Shown here: positions 1 through 6,588 of the stretch, one piece after another
Position numbering within the stretch: position 1 is the first letter of the stretch
How the letters are laid out: the number at the start of each line of letters is the position of its first letter
DNA from: Bacteroidales bacterium
Lineage (GTDB): Bacteria; Bacteroidota; Bacteroidia; Bacteroidales; Muribaculaceae
DNA: 11,686 nucleotides
NCBI GenBank assembly: GCA_004555955.1
Contig: SFJG01000065.1
Span: 1 to 11,686, forward strand
Direction: 5' to 3'
Notes under the pieces: model-generated
Told to the model about the DNA's origin: nothing
What the model saw: the letters and a program-made list of their open reading frames with translations, nothing else
The model's database searches: none
Position numbers and translations under genes: made by a program

Positions 1-1514
1 CCAACTGGCATGGCGGCGCCGTCTATGTAACAACCGATAATGCGTCAATAAACGGCTATTCAAAGTTTACAATCAATGGCAATCCCACATTTATAGGCAA
101 TCATTGTGGTTTTACCGGTGGTGCTGTTGCTATAAACAACGGCAGTCAATTGGTCATCAACGGTGAAGCAAAATTTCAAAAGAACTACACCACAGGAACA
201 GCGGCCTATAATGATAAAGGAGAGATAATAAGGTACGATGGTGGTGGAGCTTTAGGCATTATGGGACAAGCGCATGTAACAATCAATAAAGGCATTTTCG
301 AAGGCAACTATCACCTACCCGACAACTCAGCCCACGGCCGTGGCGGTGCAATTATGGTTTGGGATGCCGGCACCGGAACTTCGGATTATAGTCTGCAAAT
401 CAACGAAGCCACATTTACAGGCAATAAATCACGCTGCGGCGGTGGCGCGCTGTTCTTTATGAGCAATTCAAAGGATGCGAACAAGGTACAAAAATCATAT
501 ATCAAAAAAGCAACATTCCGCGACAATGTCAGCGGTACAGGCGGTGCTATCGGCTTTGATGGTTATAGTGATGGCGGTTTTCAAAATATTCAAGTGACAT
601 TGGAAAACAATGTAAGTGGTTTGATTCGCAACAACATAGCCAATCAACGCCGAAATATGGACTTCACACCCGATGGAACCGACACGACCATAAAGACCGA
701 CGACGGTAAACTGAATAAGACAGGCCACACACTTGAATTTTGGAATGAAAGTGCTCGTAGCACCGGTTGGGGCGGCGGTATAGCTTTGACCTATTATGGA
801 CGACTCTCTTTCGACTCATCAAACAATCGATTCGGTATCTATAACAACATTGCCCAACGTGGCGGCGATGACATATTGAACGACGGGAACACCGGGACAA
901 GCGTAACTCTGCCAAACCTTTGGAGTAGTAGTACAGCAAACCTCGACGGACTCAACTTGCCGACCGAATTGAAAAAGAATCTGCGCTGGATGCAAGATTT
1001 TCCGCTTGATGAAAAAAATTATTCTGAGGCATTTACAATTAAAGGAGGCTTGGCGGTTTGCCCCGGTCGCTACAGAGACCTATTGGCGGTAAAAAGTGAC
1101 AAACTCAAAGATATGATTATCGTAAATGGCACATACACGGGTTATGTAGCTGTTGCGCTCGGCTATCAATTCGTATATGCTAACATCACTAAGAAAGGAC
1201 TCAGACGCGGTGAAACGGCAATCTTTACCCTCCATAACAACGAAAACGGCTCAGGCACACCTTATATGACATTGGCATTTACCAACACCGTCGGTGACGA
1301 AAACACGGTTCTGAAAAAAACTGTGGCTCTTACACCCGGTTATTGGACTGTCAAAGAAACGAATTGGTCATACACCTATAAGAATACGACTCCATCTTCA
1401 GTAACAAAAAATATTCAATTCAGCACTGAAGACACATTTGAATTTACAAATGCGAAGAAATCAGAAAGCGAAGTAAGTCCAAACGCTGAAAGTTATATAC
1501 AAAACAAATTTTAA
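1..1514 (+). CDS. Pmp-like beta-helix surface protein with C-terminal Ig-like domain (5' partial)
   Basis: The reading frame is open from base 3 and runs to TAA at 1512-1514, giving 503 visible residues; the true start and any signal peptide lie left of the window. The first ~210 visible residues hold degenerate repeats of the Chlamydia Pmp/adhesin type: about six GGA(I/V/L) motifs (HGGAV, TGGAV, GGGAL, RGGAI, GGGAL, TGGAI) alternate with about five FxxN motifs (TFIGN, KFQKN, IFEGN, TFTGN, TFRDN). A last repeat reads YNNIAQRGGDDI near residues 280-291. Such repeats fold as a right-handed beta-helix. Visible residues ~390-485 look like a prealbumin/SpaA-type Ig domain (KKGLRRGETAIFTL, then LTPGYWTVKETNWSYTY, ending FEFTNAKK). 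A ~18-residue polar tail ends in AESYIQNKF. I infer an exported cell-surface protein, perhaps an adhesin. No enzyme motif or known sorting signal is visible. Confidence 0.8.
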   Translation, partial: NWHGGAVYVTTDNASINGYSKFTINGNPTFIGNHCGFTGGAVAINNGSQLVINGEAKFQKNYTTGTAAYNDKGEIIRYDGGGALGIMGQAHVTINKGIFEGNYHLPDNSAHGRGGAIMVWDAGTGTSDYSLQINEATFTGNKSRCGGGALFFMSNSKDANKVQKSYIKKATFRDNVSGTGGAIGFDGYSDGGFQNIQVTLENNVSGLIRNNIANQRRNMDFTPDGTDTTIKTDDGKLNKTGHTLEFWNESARSTGWGGGIALTYYGRLSFDSSNNRFGIYNNIAQRGGDDILNDGNTGTSVTLPNLWSSSTANLDGLNLPTELKKNLRWMQDFPLDEKNYSEAFTIKGGLAVCPGRYRDLLAVKSDKLKDMIIVNGTYTGYVAVALGYQFVYANITKKGLRRGETAIFTLHNNENGSGTPYMTLAFTNTVGDENTVLKKTVALTPGYWTVKETNWSYTYKNTTPSSVTKNIQFSTEDTFEFTNAKKSESEVSPNAESYIQNKF

Positions 1515-1533
1515 CCTAATCTATTCAATTTGA

Positions 1534-1566
1534 GGAAGAGACTGCCCGTGATGAGTAGTCTCTTCC
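1534..1566 (+). terminator. Rho-independent terminator of the beta-helix surface gene
   Basis: A perfect 10-bp stem GGAAGAGACT/AGTCTCTTCC encloses a 13-nt loop and is followed by GTTATTTTA on the plus strand, 20 bases after the TAA. On the minus strand the hairpin is not followed by a T-run, so it mainly serves the plus-strand gene, although the convergent gene ending at 1591 may share it. A smaller hairpin (ACGCA-GTA-TGCGT, 1575-1587) sits between this stem and that stop codon. Confidence 0.8.
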
Positions 1567-1590
1567 GTTATTTTACGCAGTATGCGTGAA

Positions 1591-2739
1591 TTATTTCAGA
1601 GCATCGATTGCGGCAGCGGCTTTGTCAATGCTTTCTTGATTGTTTGCATCTATGCCGTATTTCTCCGCCGGAGGTATTACCAGTACAATTCCCGACTGTA
1701 AATTGTTCGGGTCTTTGATTTTTTCACGGTTTTCTTGATATATGTAAATCCAGAAATGATAATCGCCATAATAACGACGTGCCAAGTCGCAAAGAGTTGT
1801 TGATGCTTTGACTTTGCAAGTTACAGGCTTCGCTTCCGGTTCTTTTTCGGGTTCAACGACCTTTGCTTCGTCGGCATCTTGTGCCGAAACAGTATCGACA
1901 GCATGCGGCTTAATCGGATAGATTGTATCGATGACGACCGTATCGTCGGCCACGGAAGGAATTTGCGTATCAACGACCACATTTTGCTCTTGCGTTGTCG
2001 GTAGAATACCGAAATATGCTAACGCAAAATACGCAATCACAGCCACGACAATACCGCAAACAATGCCATATACAAACAGTTGCCAACGTGGCTTGCTCGA
2101 CGAGGAGTCGTCATCATATCCGTATTCGGCATCATAGTCGGGAGTAGCAGTGTTGGTAGTGTTGGCATCGCTGTCGGCCTCCTTAATTGTTTCGTCGGTC
2201 GAGGGTTCTTCTGTTACAGCAACAGACACCTCCGACGGTTGCAGCCTATCCTCTTCAGGAATTGGCGGCGGTAGCACATCCGGCTCATCGACTTGCGGCC
2301 CATCGATTGAAATATCTTCAGGTTGCGACTCTTCCGGTTGCGCCTCGTCGGTCTCCGGTTCGTCGGCAGGCAATGGCGGAAGTTCATCTTCCGACTCTTC
2401 TGTAGTCGGTTGCACAGGCTCAGTCGGCTGTGCAGTCTCTTGTTCCGCCTCGCCGAACAACTCTTCGTCGAAATCATCATCAAGTTCTATCGGCTCAAAG
2501 CAATCGAATGCGGAATTAAGTTCGTCGGCGAAACTATTATCAATTTCGAAAACTACCTCGCCGCCAATTTGGCGAAACGTGCCCAATCCTTTGACAAGGA
2601 AATCGTTACCGCTCGTAAGCTTTTCCACTCCAAGCGCCAACAGTTCACGAAGAAACGAATCGCATAAAGCCTCGGTGGTTCCGGTCGATTTTGCCAACAA
2701 AGCGACCAAGTCGGCAAAAACTACAACTTCATTTGCCAT
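1591..2739 (-). CDS. HU domain-acidic linker-TM-LysM protein
   Basis: 382 aa from an ATG at 2739. I prefer this start to an upstream TTG (2760) because an ideal Shine-Dalgarno precedes it and the HU fold begins at once. Residues ~5-85 are HU-like: a two-helix start, then VKGLGTF (49-55), then VVFEID and a FEPIEL ending. Residues ~86-210 form a Pro/Glu/Asp/Ser/Thr-rich, strongly acidic linker. KPRW at 216-219 precedes a hydrophobic segment at ~220-244, a positive-inside arrangement that places the N-terminus in the cytoplasm. Residues ~306-356 are a LysM domain (ARRYYGDYHFWIYIYQEN, then DPNNLQSGIVLVIP), which in this family binds peptidoglycan. I infer an inner-membrane protein linking a cytoplasmic HU module to the cell wall. 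The HU domain lacks the usual beta-arm (see findings). It is cotranscribed with, and overlaps by 11 nt, the upstream HU gene. Confidence 0.88.
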   Translation of the reverse strand: MANEVVVFADLVALLAKSTGTTEALCDSFLRELLALGVEKLTSGNDFLVKGLGTFRQIGGEVVFEIDNSFADELNSAFDCFEPIELDDDFDEELFGEAEQETAQPTEPVQPTTEESEDELPPLPADEPETDEAQPEESQPEDISIDGPQVDEPDVLPPPIPEEDRLQPSEVSVAVTEEPSTDETIKEADSDANTTNTATPDYDAEYGYDDDSSSSKPRWQLFVYGIVCGIVVAVIAYFALAYFGILPTTQEQNVVVDTQIPSVADDTVVIDTIYPIKPHAVDTVSAQDADEAKVVEPEKEPEAKPVTCKVKASTTLCDLARRYYGDYHFWIYIYQENREKIKDPNNLQSGIVLVIPPAEKYGIDANNQESIDKAAAAIDALK

Positions 2740-3025
2740 CCGCTCCTCCTTTCTCTGCAATTTTCGATTTCAATATAGCACTCGGCTCGAAGTGTAACAT
2801 CACGCGAGGCGGCATAAGCATACGGCGGTTTGTCGTAGCGTCAACCTCTATATGCTCATCCTCTTTCCGCGGCACGAAATTGCCGAATCCGGGCAGAGCG
2901 ACAGTTTGATTCTCTCCACAACAACTACGCACCGTTGCGGCAAAGCCTTCAAGCAGAGCCTTGACATCGTCGACGTCTCTATTCAATCGATTTGCTAACT
3001 CGTTTGACAAGTCGGTTTTACTCAT
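2729..3025 (-). CDS. HU/IHF-family DNA-binding protein, 98 aa
   Basis: The length is typical for HU (~90-100 aa). Residues 1-45 form the helical dimerisation part (MSKTDLSNELANRLNRDVDD...). PGFGNF at 45-50 is the family's GFGxF turn, residues ~52-73 are the beta-arm, and HFEPSAILKSKI at 78-89 is the C-terminal F(K/E)P...LK helix. At the arm tip the usual RNPxTG motif reads VDATTN (61-66), so the DNA-intercalating proline of classical HU/IHF is absent. The arm still carries basic residues (R53, K54, R67, R68, R74). It is the first gene of a two-gene operon behind a clear Bacteroidetes promoter. Its stop overlaps the next gene's start (ATGGCAAATGA, 2729-2739), so translation of the two is probably coupled. 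The role is likely nucleoid-associated, perhaps as partner of the downstream HU-LysM protein; that partnership is inference. Confidence 0.9.
   Translation of the reverse strand: MSKTDLSNELANRLNRDVDDVKALLEGFAATVRSCCGENQTVALPGFGNFVPRKEDEHIEVDATTNRRMLMPPRVMLHFEPSAILKSKIAEKGGADGK
2744..2752 (-). promoter_or_regulatory. Shine-Dalgarno of the HU-LysM gene
   Basis: On the minus strand AAAGGAGGA lies within the last codons of the upstream HU gene (Lys-Gly-Gly-Ala). GGAGG ends 5 nt before the ATG at 2739. It fixes the start and is notable because the other visible starts here (3025, 6363, 6875, 10046) have no clear Shine-Dalgarno. Confidence 0.75.
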
Positions 3026-3052
3026 AATATCATTTCAATACATTCCGAGCTA

Positions 3053-3083
3053 CAAAGATACGCTTTTTGGCGGAAAATTCAAA
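3053..3083 (-). promoter_or_regulatory. Bacteroidetes-type promoter of the HU/HU-LysM operon
   Basis: On the minus strand a -33 TTTG (3080-3083) and a -7 TATCTTTG (3053-3060) are separated by 19 nt. This matches the Bacteroidetes housekeeping consensus TTTG-N19-21-TAnnTTTG. The 5' leader to the ATG at 3025 would be roughly 20 nt. Confidence 0.8.
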
Positions 3084-3089
3084 AGCCCG

Positions 3090-3118
3090 AAAAAAGAGCC
3101 TGCGTTAAAACAGGCTCT
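3090..3118 (-). terminator. Rho-independent terminator of the secreted beta-helix glycosidase gene
   Basis: Read on the minus strand, AGAGCCTG-TTTTAACG-CAGGCTCT forms a perfect 8-bp stem with an 8-nt loop, followed by TTTTT. It starts 14 nt after the stop at 3133. The -33 box of the next promoter begins only 6 nt beyond the T-run. Confidence 0.85.
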
Positions 3119-3132
3119 AAAAGTTGTATCGA

Positions 3133-6100
3133 CTATCGAATAATAATTTTGAGAGTAGCGACATCCGCCGTTTCGGTAACGGCTTTTACCACATAAATTC
3201 CGGGGAGAAACAAATTGGTCGACAACTCGCTTCCGAGCGCCGAAGCGGCAAGCGCCCCTAATGCGTTGAATACCTCGATTTGCGCACATTCGGCACCCGT
3301 AACTCTTATTACATTATTATAATATACGATTCCGACTTTGCTATTTGTTTTTGCCACGTCGTCGACGCCGCTTTCCGCCGCCTTGGTTGCAGTTCCGTTC
3401 AACGCAATTGTACGAGTAGCGATGTCGTCCGACTCCACTTTAAGCCTTGCCGAATGCTGTCCTGCGTCGGTGGGGTTGTAGACAACAGTCACCGACGTTT
3501 CGCCGGCTTTGCGGTCTATCGTATTTCTATCGATTGTAAAAAATCGCGCATCGTCGCCGGCTATAGACAAGCGCATATTGCCGTAGAGGTCGCCGCCATT
3601 GACAGTCAACTGCGCCGACACCGGAGTCGAGCATTCCGTTGCCAAATCGACCGATTCGGTCGAAGTGTTTATCCACGGCGCGGATTCGCCTGCGTAGAAC
3701 AAATCCCACACTTGGTCGGTCCACGTATTGTATTGGTTACGATAGTCGAGTATCTGATTGCCCTCTACAGCAAGGTTGTAGAAAAGGATAAAGTGAATCG
3801 GCTTCACCGGAGCTGTCGTCCATGCGGCAAAACGCATATTGTTGTCAATTGTCGTACCGCTCTTGTACGGGCTGAACACGTTTTTGAACGTAACGTTGGT
3901 TATCGAACCTTCGCCCGACATGTCGCCCTTGATTGAGCCGAACACAAAATCGTCGATGAAGCACATACCGATAAGACGCTCTGCGTGATAGACATATATA
4001 TCTTCGTAGTGAATATCGCTGAAATACGTACTGCTGAGCGAGCAGATATTCATGGCAGCGCAATAGTCGAACTTCGTATGATTAGCGCCGTAGCCGTCGT
4101 CGTGTTGGAAAAGTATGTAGCAATCGTCGAAACGAATATCCGAGTAGTAGCAATTGGTTTCGGCTCCGATACCGAGACCGCAATTACAGTCGTTCCACGT
4201 CTGGATATAGCGGAAACGCAAGTTTTTGTTCGGCATTTTTTCCGATGTCACACCTTTCTGGTTACCCTTGACGGCGATTGCATCGTCGGCAGAGTGGATA
4301 AACATATTCTCGAACGTGCTGTTTGACGTGTTTGCCACATCGAGTCCGTCGGACGACACGCAACGCGTCGATACAATGTTGATATTCTTGAAATGCACGT
4401 TGTAGCAGTTGCTAACGCAAGTTGTCCAGCACTGCGCACGGTGTCCGTGGAATGTCAAGCCTCCGACGTCAACCGGACCGCCCGACCAATCCACGCTCAA
4501 AAGGATGTTTTGTTGGTTGGTTGCCACCAATCCCCTACCGGAAATCTTGGCGCCGTTACCGCCGCTCACACGAAGTATGCCGTTGAGAACGGCACCCGAC
4601 GCCACATAGACTTTTGTGTCGTCCTTAATTTCAAGCATACCGTTATCATAACTACTATATAAATTATGGTATCCGGGTGCGAAATAGTGAGTTTTCGAAG
4701 CCTCGTCATAGACGTAACCGTTCGTAGCAAGTTTCGGGTCGCTATGGTCGATGCTGCTCGGGAACATATGAATAAAACCGCCGTGGTAGTCTTCGTCGTA
4801 GACAATCGTCATCTTTTGGTCTGCCTTTCGAGTCTTAAAACTGATGCAATTGCCTTCGCGCACCACATCGTAGATGTCCAAATCGTGCGGGAGAATTCTA
4901 AACGTCGTAAACCCTTGATCTCTGACCACGTCAATACAAACTTCTTCGCCGTTTTCAAATTCGAACATAGTGAAGTTTACCGCGCTGTTCCAGAAATTCA
5001 CGTCAGAATATGTCGGTGCATAGTGTCCGTTGACGGCAACGTTAAATTTACGAGTCGCATCGCCGTTATAAGCATATCCCGACGGCACGGCGTGAGTTAT
5101 CACCTTATCATCGGCATAGTTTTCGCCGTTGACGTTAGCCGTTGAGTAGGTCCACGTTTCGGGTCGGCTAACCGTAGCCATCGCCACCGACACTCTCTCC
5201 GACGGCATTTTCCCCTTTGCCTTTACAACAGCATAGGCTTTGCTTCCTACAGGATTTGCCACCCATCGCGCTGTCCAATCATTGCCGTAGTGGAAAAACT
5301 GAATGCGTTGCTCACCCTCGTAAGACGTATGAATATATAGATTCTCGGTAGGTTCCGAGCAAGTTACCTTTATGTTTTTGTTGTTAGCCTCGGTCACAAC
5401 CGGCTGCGCCGTTTGGTTGGTCAACACGCCGTTGACAACCGGTCCGGAAATGCTTGCCGAGGATTCGTAGCCGCCCATGAATACGCAATTTGTAACGGTG
5501 GCATTCTGCGTGCCGCCAAGAATACCACCTACGTTCGTCCCGCCGATATAGCATTCGCAATAGCAATCAACAATATTGGTCGCGGACTGAGTCATTTCGC
5601 CAACGATTCCGCCGACTTTCGACGTCGAACTTTTCACAGAGCCGTAAGATGCGCAGTTATAGATGTCAGCTTTTACGCCGTCGGGCTTTTTTGTATTGCT
5701 ATACCCTATTATGCCGCCCACGCAGTCGCCTGTGCCGCTGATATTGCCGATAAAAAAGCAATCCGCCACATAACTCGGACCCACTTCCTGGTGCCCGACA
5801 ATACCGCCGACGTGGTCGTAGCCCTTGATAACACAGTTGGTCGCCGAACAGTCGATGATTTCACCCGACGACACACCGGCAATACCGCCGGTGCATCCTT
5901 TGGCTGATATAAACGTATTCTTGACATGACAATTGCGAATCGTACCGCCATGCTCTTGCCAGTTGCCGTTAGTCGACACAAGAATCCCCGACCACAAACC
6001 AGCTGCTATTACGGCTTGGTCGACTGTCAGGTTGCGGATTTCTCCGGGATAGTTCACCCTGGCAAACAGTCCGGCTCCGTCGTTATTAGTACTGATATAA

Positions 6101-6363
6101 AGCCCGGCAATAGTGTGACCGTCGCCGTCGAACACGCCTTTGAAGGTGCTTATCGGAGTCCACTCTCTCCCATATATGGCAATGTCGTTCGTCATGCGGA
6201 AGTGCACGTCTGTCTGATTGGTATAATCGGAAACGTGTATTAAATCTTCTACTGTTTGGACTTTATAGGGATTCTCTGCAGTACCCTTACCTCTATAAAC
6301 CCAAGCCGAAGAACTCAAAGATGTTAAAAACAACAACGTAAATAATAAAAAAGTCTTTTTCAT
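3133..6363 (-). CDS. Secreted GH49/GH28-like beta-helix glycosidase with GLUG repeats and T9SS-like tail
   Basis: 1076 aa. Residues 1-20 form a signal peptide (MKKTFLLFTLLFLTSLSSSA). Residues ~24-300 resemble GLUG-repeat proteins: a Trp-Thr-Pro-Ile...FDGDGHTI unit, then (V/T)GGI(V/A/I/L)G five times (~158-284), each followed by a Cys-containing strand. Residues ~440-860 match the plan of GH49/GH28 beta-helix glycosidases: a beta-sandwich with TTFRILPHDLDI, the entry VYVASGAVLNG (585-595) and SGRGLV, then SDGLD (671-675), ADDAIAVKG (692-700) and GLGIGAET (729-736). Asp672, Asp693 and Asp694 are the candidate catalytic acids. Residues ~911-995 look like an ASH/Ig-type domain. Residues ~1008-1076 (IEVFNALGA, LPGIYVVKA, TLKIIIR) resemble a T9SS type A sorting domain, implying secretion or surface anchoring. 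The substrate (pectic, dextran-like or other) cannot be read from sequence. It is monocistronic, with its own promoter and terminator. Confidence 0.8.
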   Translation of the reverse strand: MKKTFLLFTLLFLTSLSSSAWVYRGKGTAENPYKVQTVEDLIHVSDYTNQTDVHFRMTNDIAIYGREWTPISTFKGVFDGDGHTIAGLYISTNNDGAGLFARVNYPGEIRNLTVDQAVIAAGLWSGILVSTNGNWQEHGGTIRNCHVKNTFISAKGCTGGIAGVSSGEIIDCSATNCVIKGYDHVGGIVGHQEVGPSYVADCFFIGNISGTGDCVGGIIGYSNTKKPDGVKADIYNCASYGSVKSSTSKVGGIVGEMTQSATNIVDCYCECYIGGTNVGGILGGTQNATVTNCVFMGGYESSASISGPVVNGVLTNQTAQPVVTEANNKNIKVTCSEPTENLYIHTSYEGEQRIQFFHYGNDWTARWVANPVGSKAYAVVKAKGKMPSERVSVAMATVSRPETWTYSTANVNGENYADDKVITHAVPSGYAYNGDATRKFNVAVNGHYAPTYSDVNFWNSAVNFTMFEFENGEEVCIDVVRDQGFTTFRILPHDLDIYDVVREGNCISFKTRKADQKMTIVYDEDYHGGFIHMFPSSIDHSDPKLATNGYVYDEASKTHYFAPGYHNLYSSYDNGMLEIKDDTKVYVASGAVLNGILRVSGGNGAKISGRGLVATNQQNILLSVDWSGGPVDVGGLTFHGHRAQCWTTCVSNCYNVHFKNINIVSTRCVSSDGLDVANTSNSTFENMFIHSADDAIAVKGNQKGVTSEKMPNKNLRFRYIQTWNDCNCGLGIGAETNCYYSDIRFDDCYILFQHDDGYGANHTKFDYCAAMNICSLSSTYFSDIHYEDIYVYHAERLIGMCFIDDFVFGSIKGDMSGEGSITNVTFKNVFSPYKSGTTIDNNMRFAAWTTAPVKPIHFILFYNLAVEGNQILDYRNQYNTWTDQVWDLFYAGESAPWINTSTESVDLATECSTPVSAQLTVNGGDLYGNMRLSIAGDDARFFTIDRNTIDRKAGETSVTVVYNPTDAGQHSARLKVESDDIATRTIALNGTATKAAESGVDDVAKTNSKVGIVYYNNVIRVTGAECAQIEVFNALGALAASALGSELSTNLFLPGIYVVKAVTETADVATLKIIIR

Positions 6364-6391
6364 CGTATTGGTATTTCTTGTATATCAATTG

Positions 6392-6421
6392 CAAAAATAA
6401 ACAAATAATTTCGAATACAAA
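6392..6421 (-). promoter_or_regulatory. Putative promoter of the beta-helix glycosidase gene
   Basis: On the minus strand -7 TATTTTTG (6392-6399) and -33 TTTG (6418-6421) are separated by 18 nt, one short of the usual 19-21. The leader to the ATG at 6363 would be about 22 nt. The -33 box touches the T-run of the preceding terminator. Confidence 0.6.
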
Positions 6422-6456
6422 GAAAAAGAAAGATGCTTCGGCGAACCGAAAGCATC
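6421..6456 (-). terminator. Terminator of the tRNA-Arg transcript
   Basis: Read on the minus strand, GATGCTTTCGG-TTCG-CCGAAGCATC folds into a 10-bp stem with one bulged T and a TTCG loop, followed by TTTCTTTTTCT. It begins 12 nt after the tRNA 3' end. Confidence 0.75.
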
Positions 6457-6467
6457 CTCCTTAAAAG

Positions 6468-6541
6468 TGACCCCGACAGGATTCAAACCTGTAACCTTCT
6501 GATCCGTAGTCAGATGCTCTATTCAGTTGAGCCACGGGGCC
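6468..6541 (-). tRNA. tRNA-Arg(ACG)
   Basis: The 74-nt minus-strand sequence folds as a full cloverleaf: acceptor GGCCCCG/CGGGGTC with one G-T pair and discriminator A; D-stem GCTC/GAGC; anticodon stem TCTGA/TCAGA with loop CTACGGA, giving anticodon ACG (read as ICG, decoding CGU/CGC/CGA); and T-stem ACAGG/CCTGT. No 3' CCA is encoded, as is common in Bacteroidetes. The T-loop is TTTGAAT rather than TTCGAAT and the D-loop is AACTGAATA rather than the usual ...GG..., so positions 19 and 56 are A and U. Confidence 0.95.
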
Positions 6542-6558
6542 TTTTGCTTTTGCGACTG

Positions 6559-6588
6559 CAAAGATAATACGATTATTTGAATTACAAA
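6559..6588 (-). promoter_or_regulatory. Promoter of tRNA-Arg
   Basis: On the minus strand -33 TTTG (6585-6588) and -7 TATCTTTG (6559-6566) have an 18-nt spacer, placing transcription start a few bases ahead of the tRNA 5' end at 6541. Confidence 0.65.

Noticed and set aside
2150..2797. 215-codon plus-strand frame rich in Ser/Gly/Val
   Set aside because: Antisense of the acidic Pro/Glu/Asp linker and HU domain of the HU-LysM gene; low-complexity mirror composition and no fold, start signal or promoter.
3280..3936. 218-codon plus-strand frame opposite the glycosidase gene, and a similar 164-codon frame at 5413-5907
   Set aside because: Both lie wholly antisense to a well-supported gene with clear domains; no domain, signal peptide or promoter is seen. 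Long antisense frames follow from this gene's codon bias.
6360..6455. 31-codon minus-strand frame (MLSVRRSIF...) after AAGGAGG, whose TGA overlaps the glycosidase ATG, like a leader peptide
   Set aside because: The GGAGG abuts the ATG with no spacing, and the frame contains both the tRNA terminator and the glycosidase promoter, so it would rarely be transcribed whole.
6468..6541. tRNA-Arg as an integration site for a mobile element
   Set aside because: I found no second copy of the tRNA 3' end in the window, and there is no integrase, transposase or mobilisation gene.
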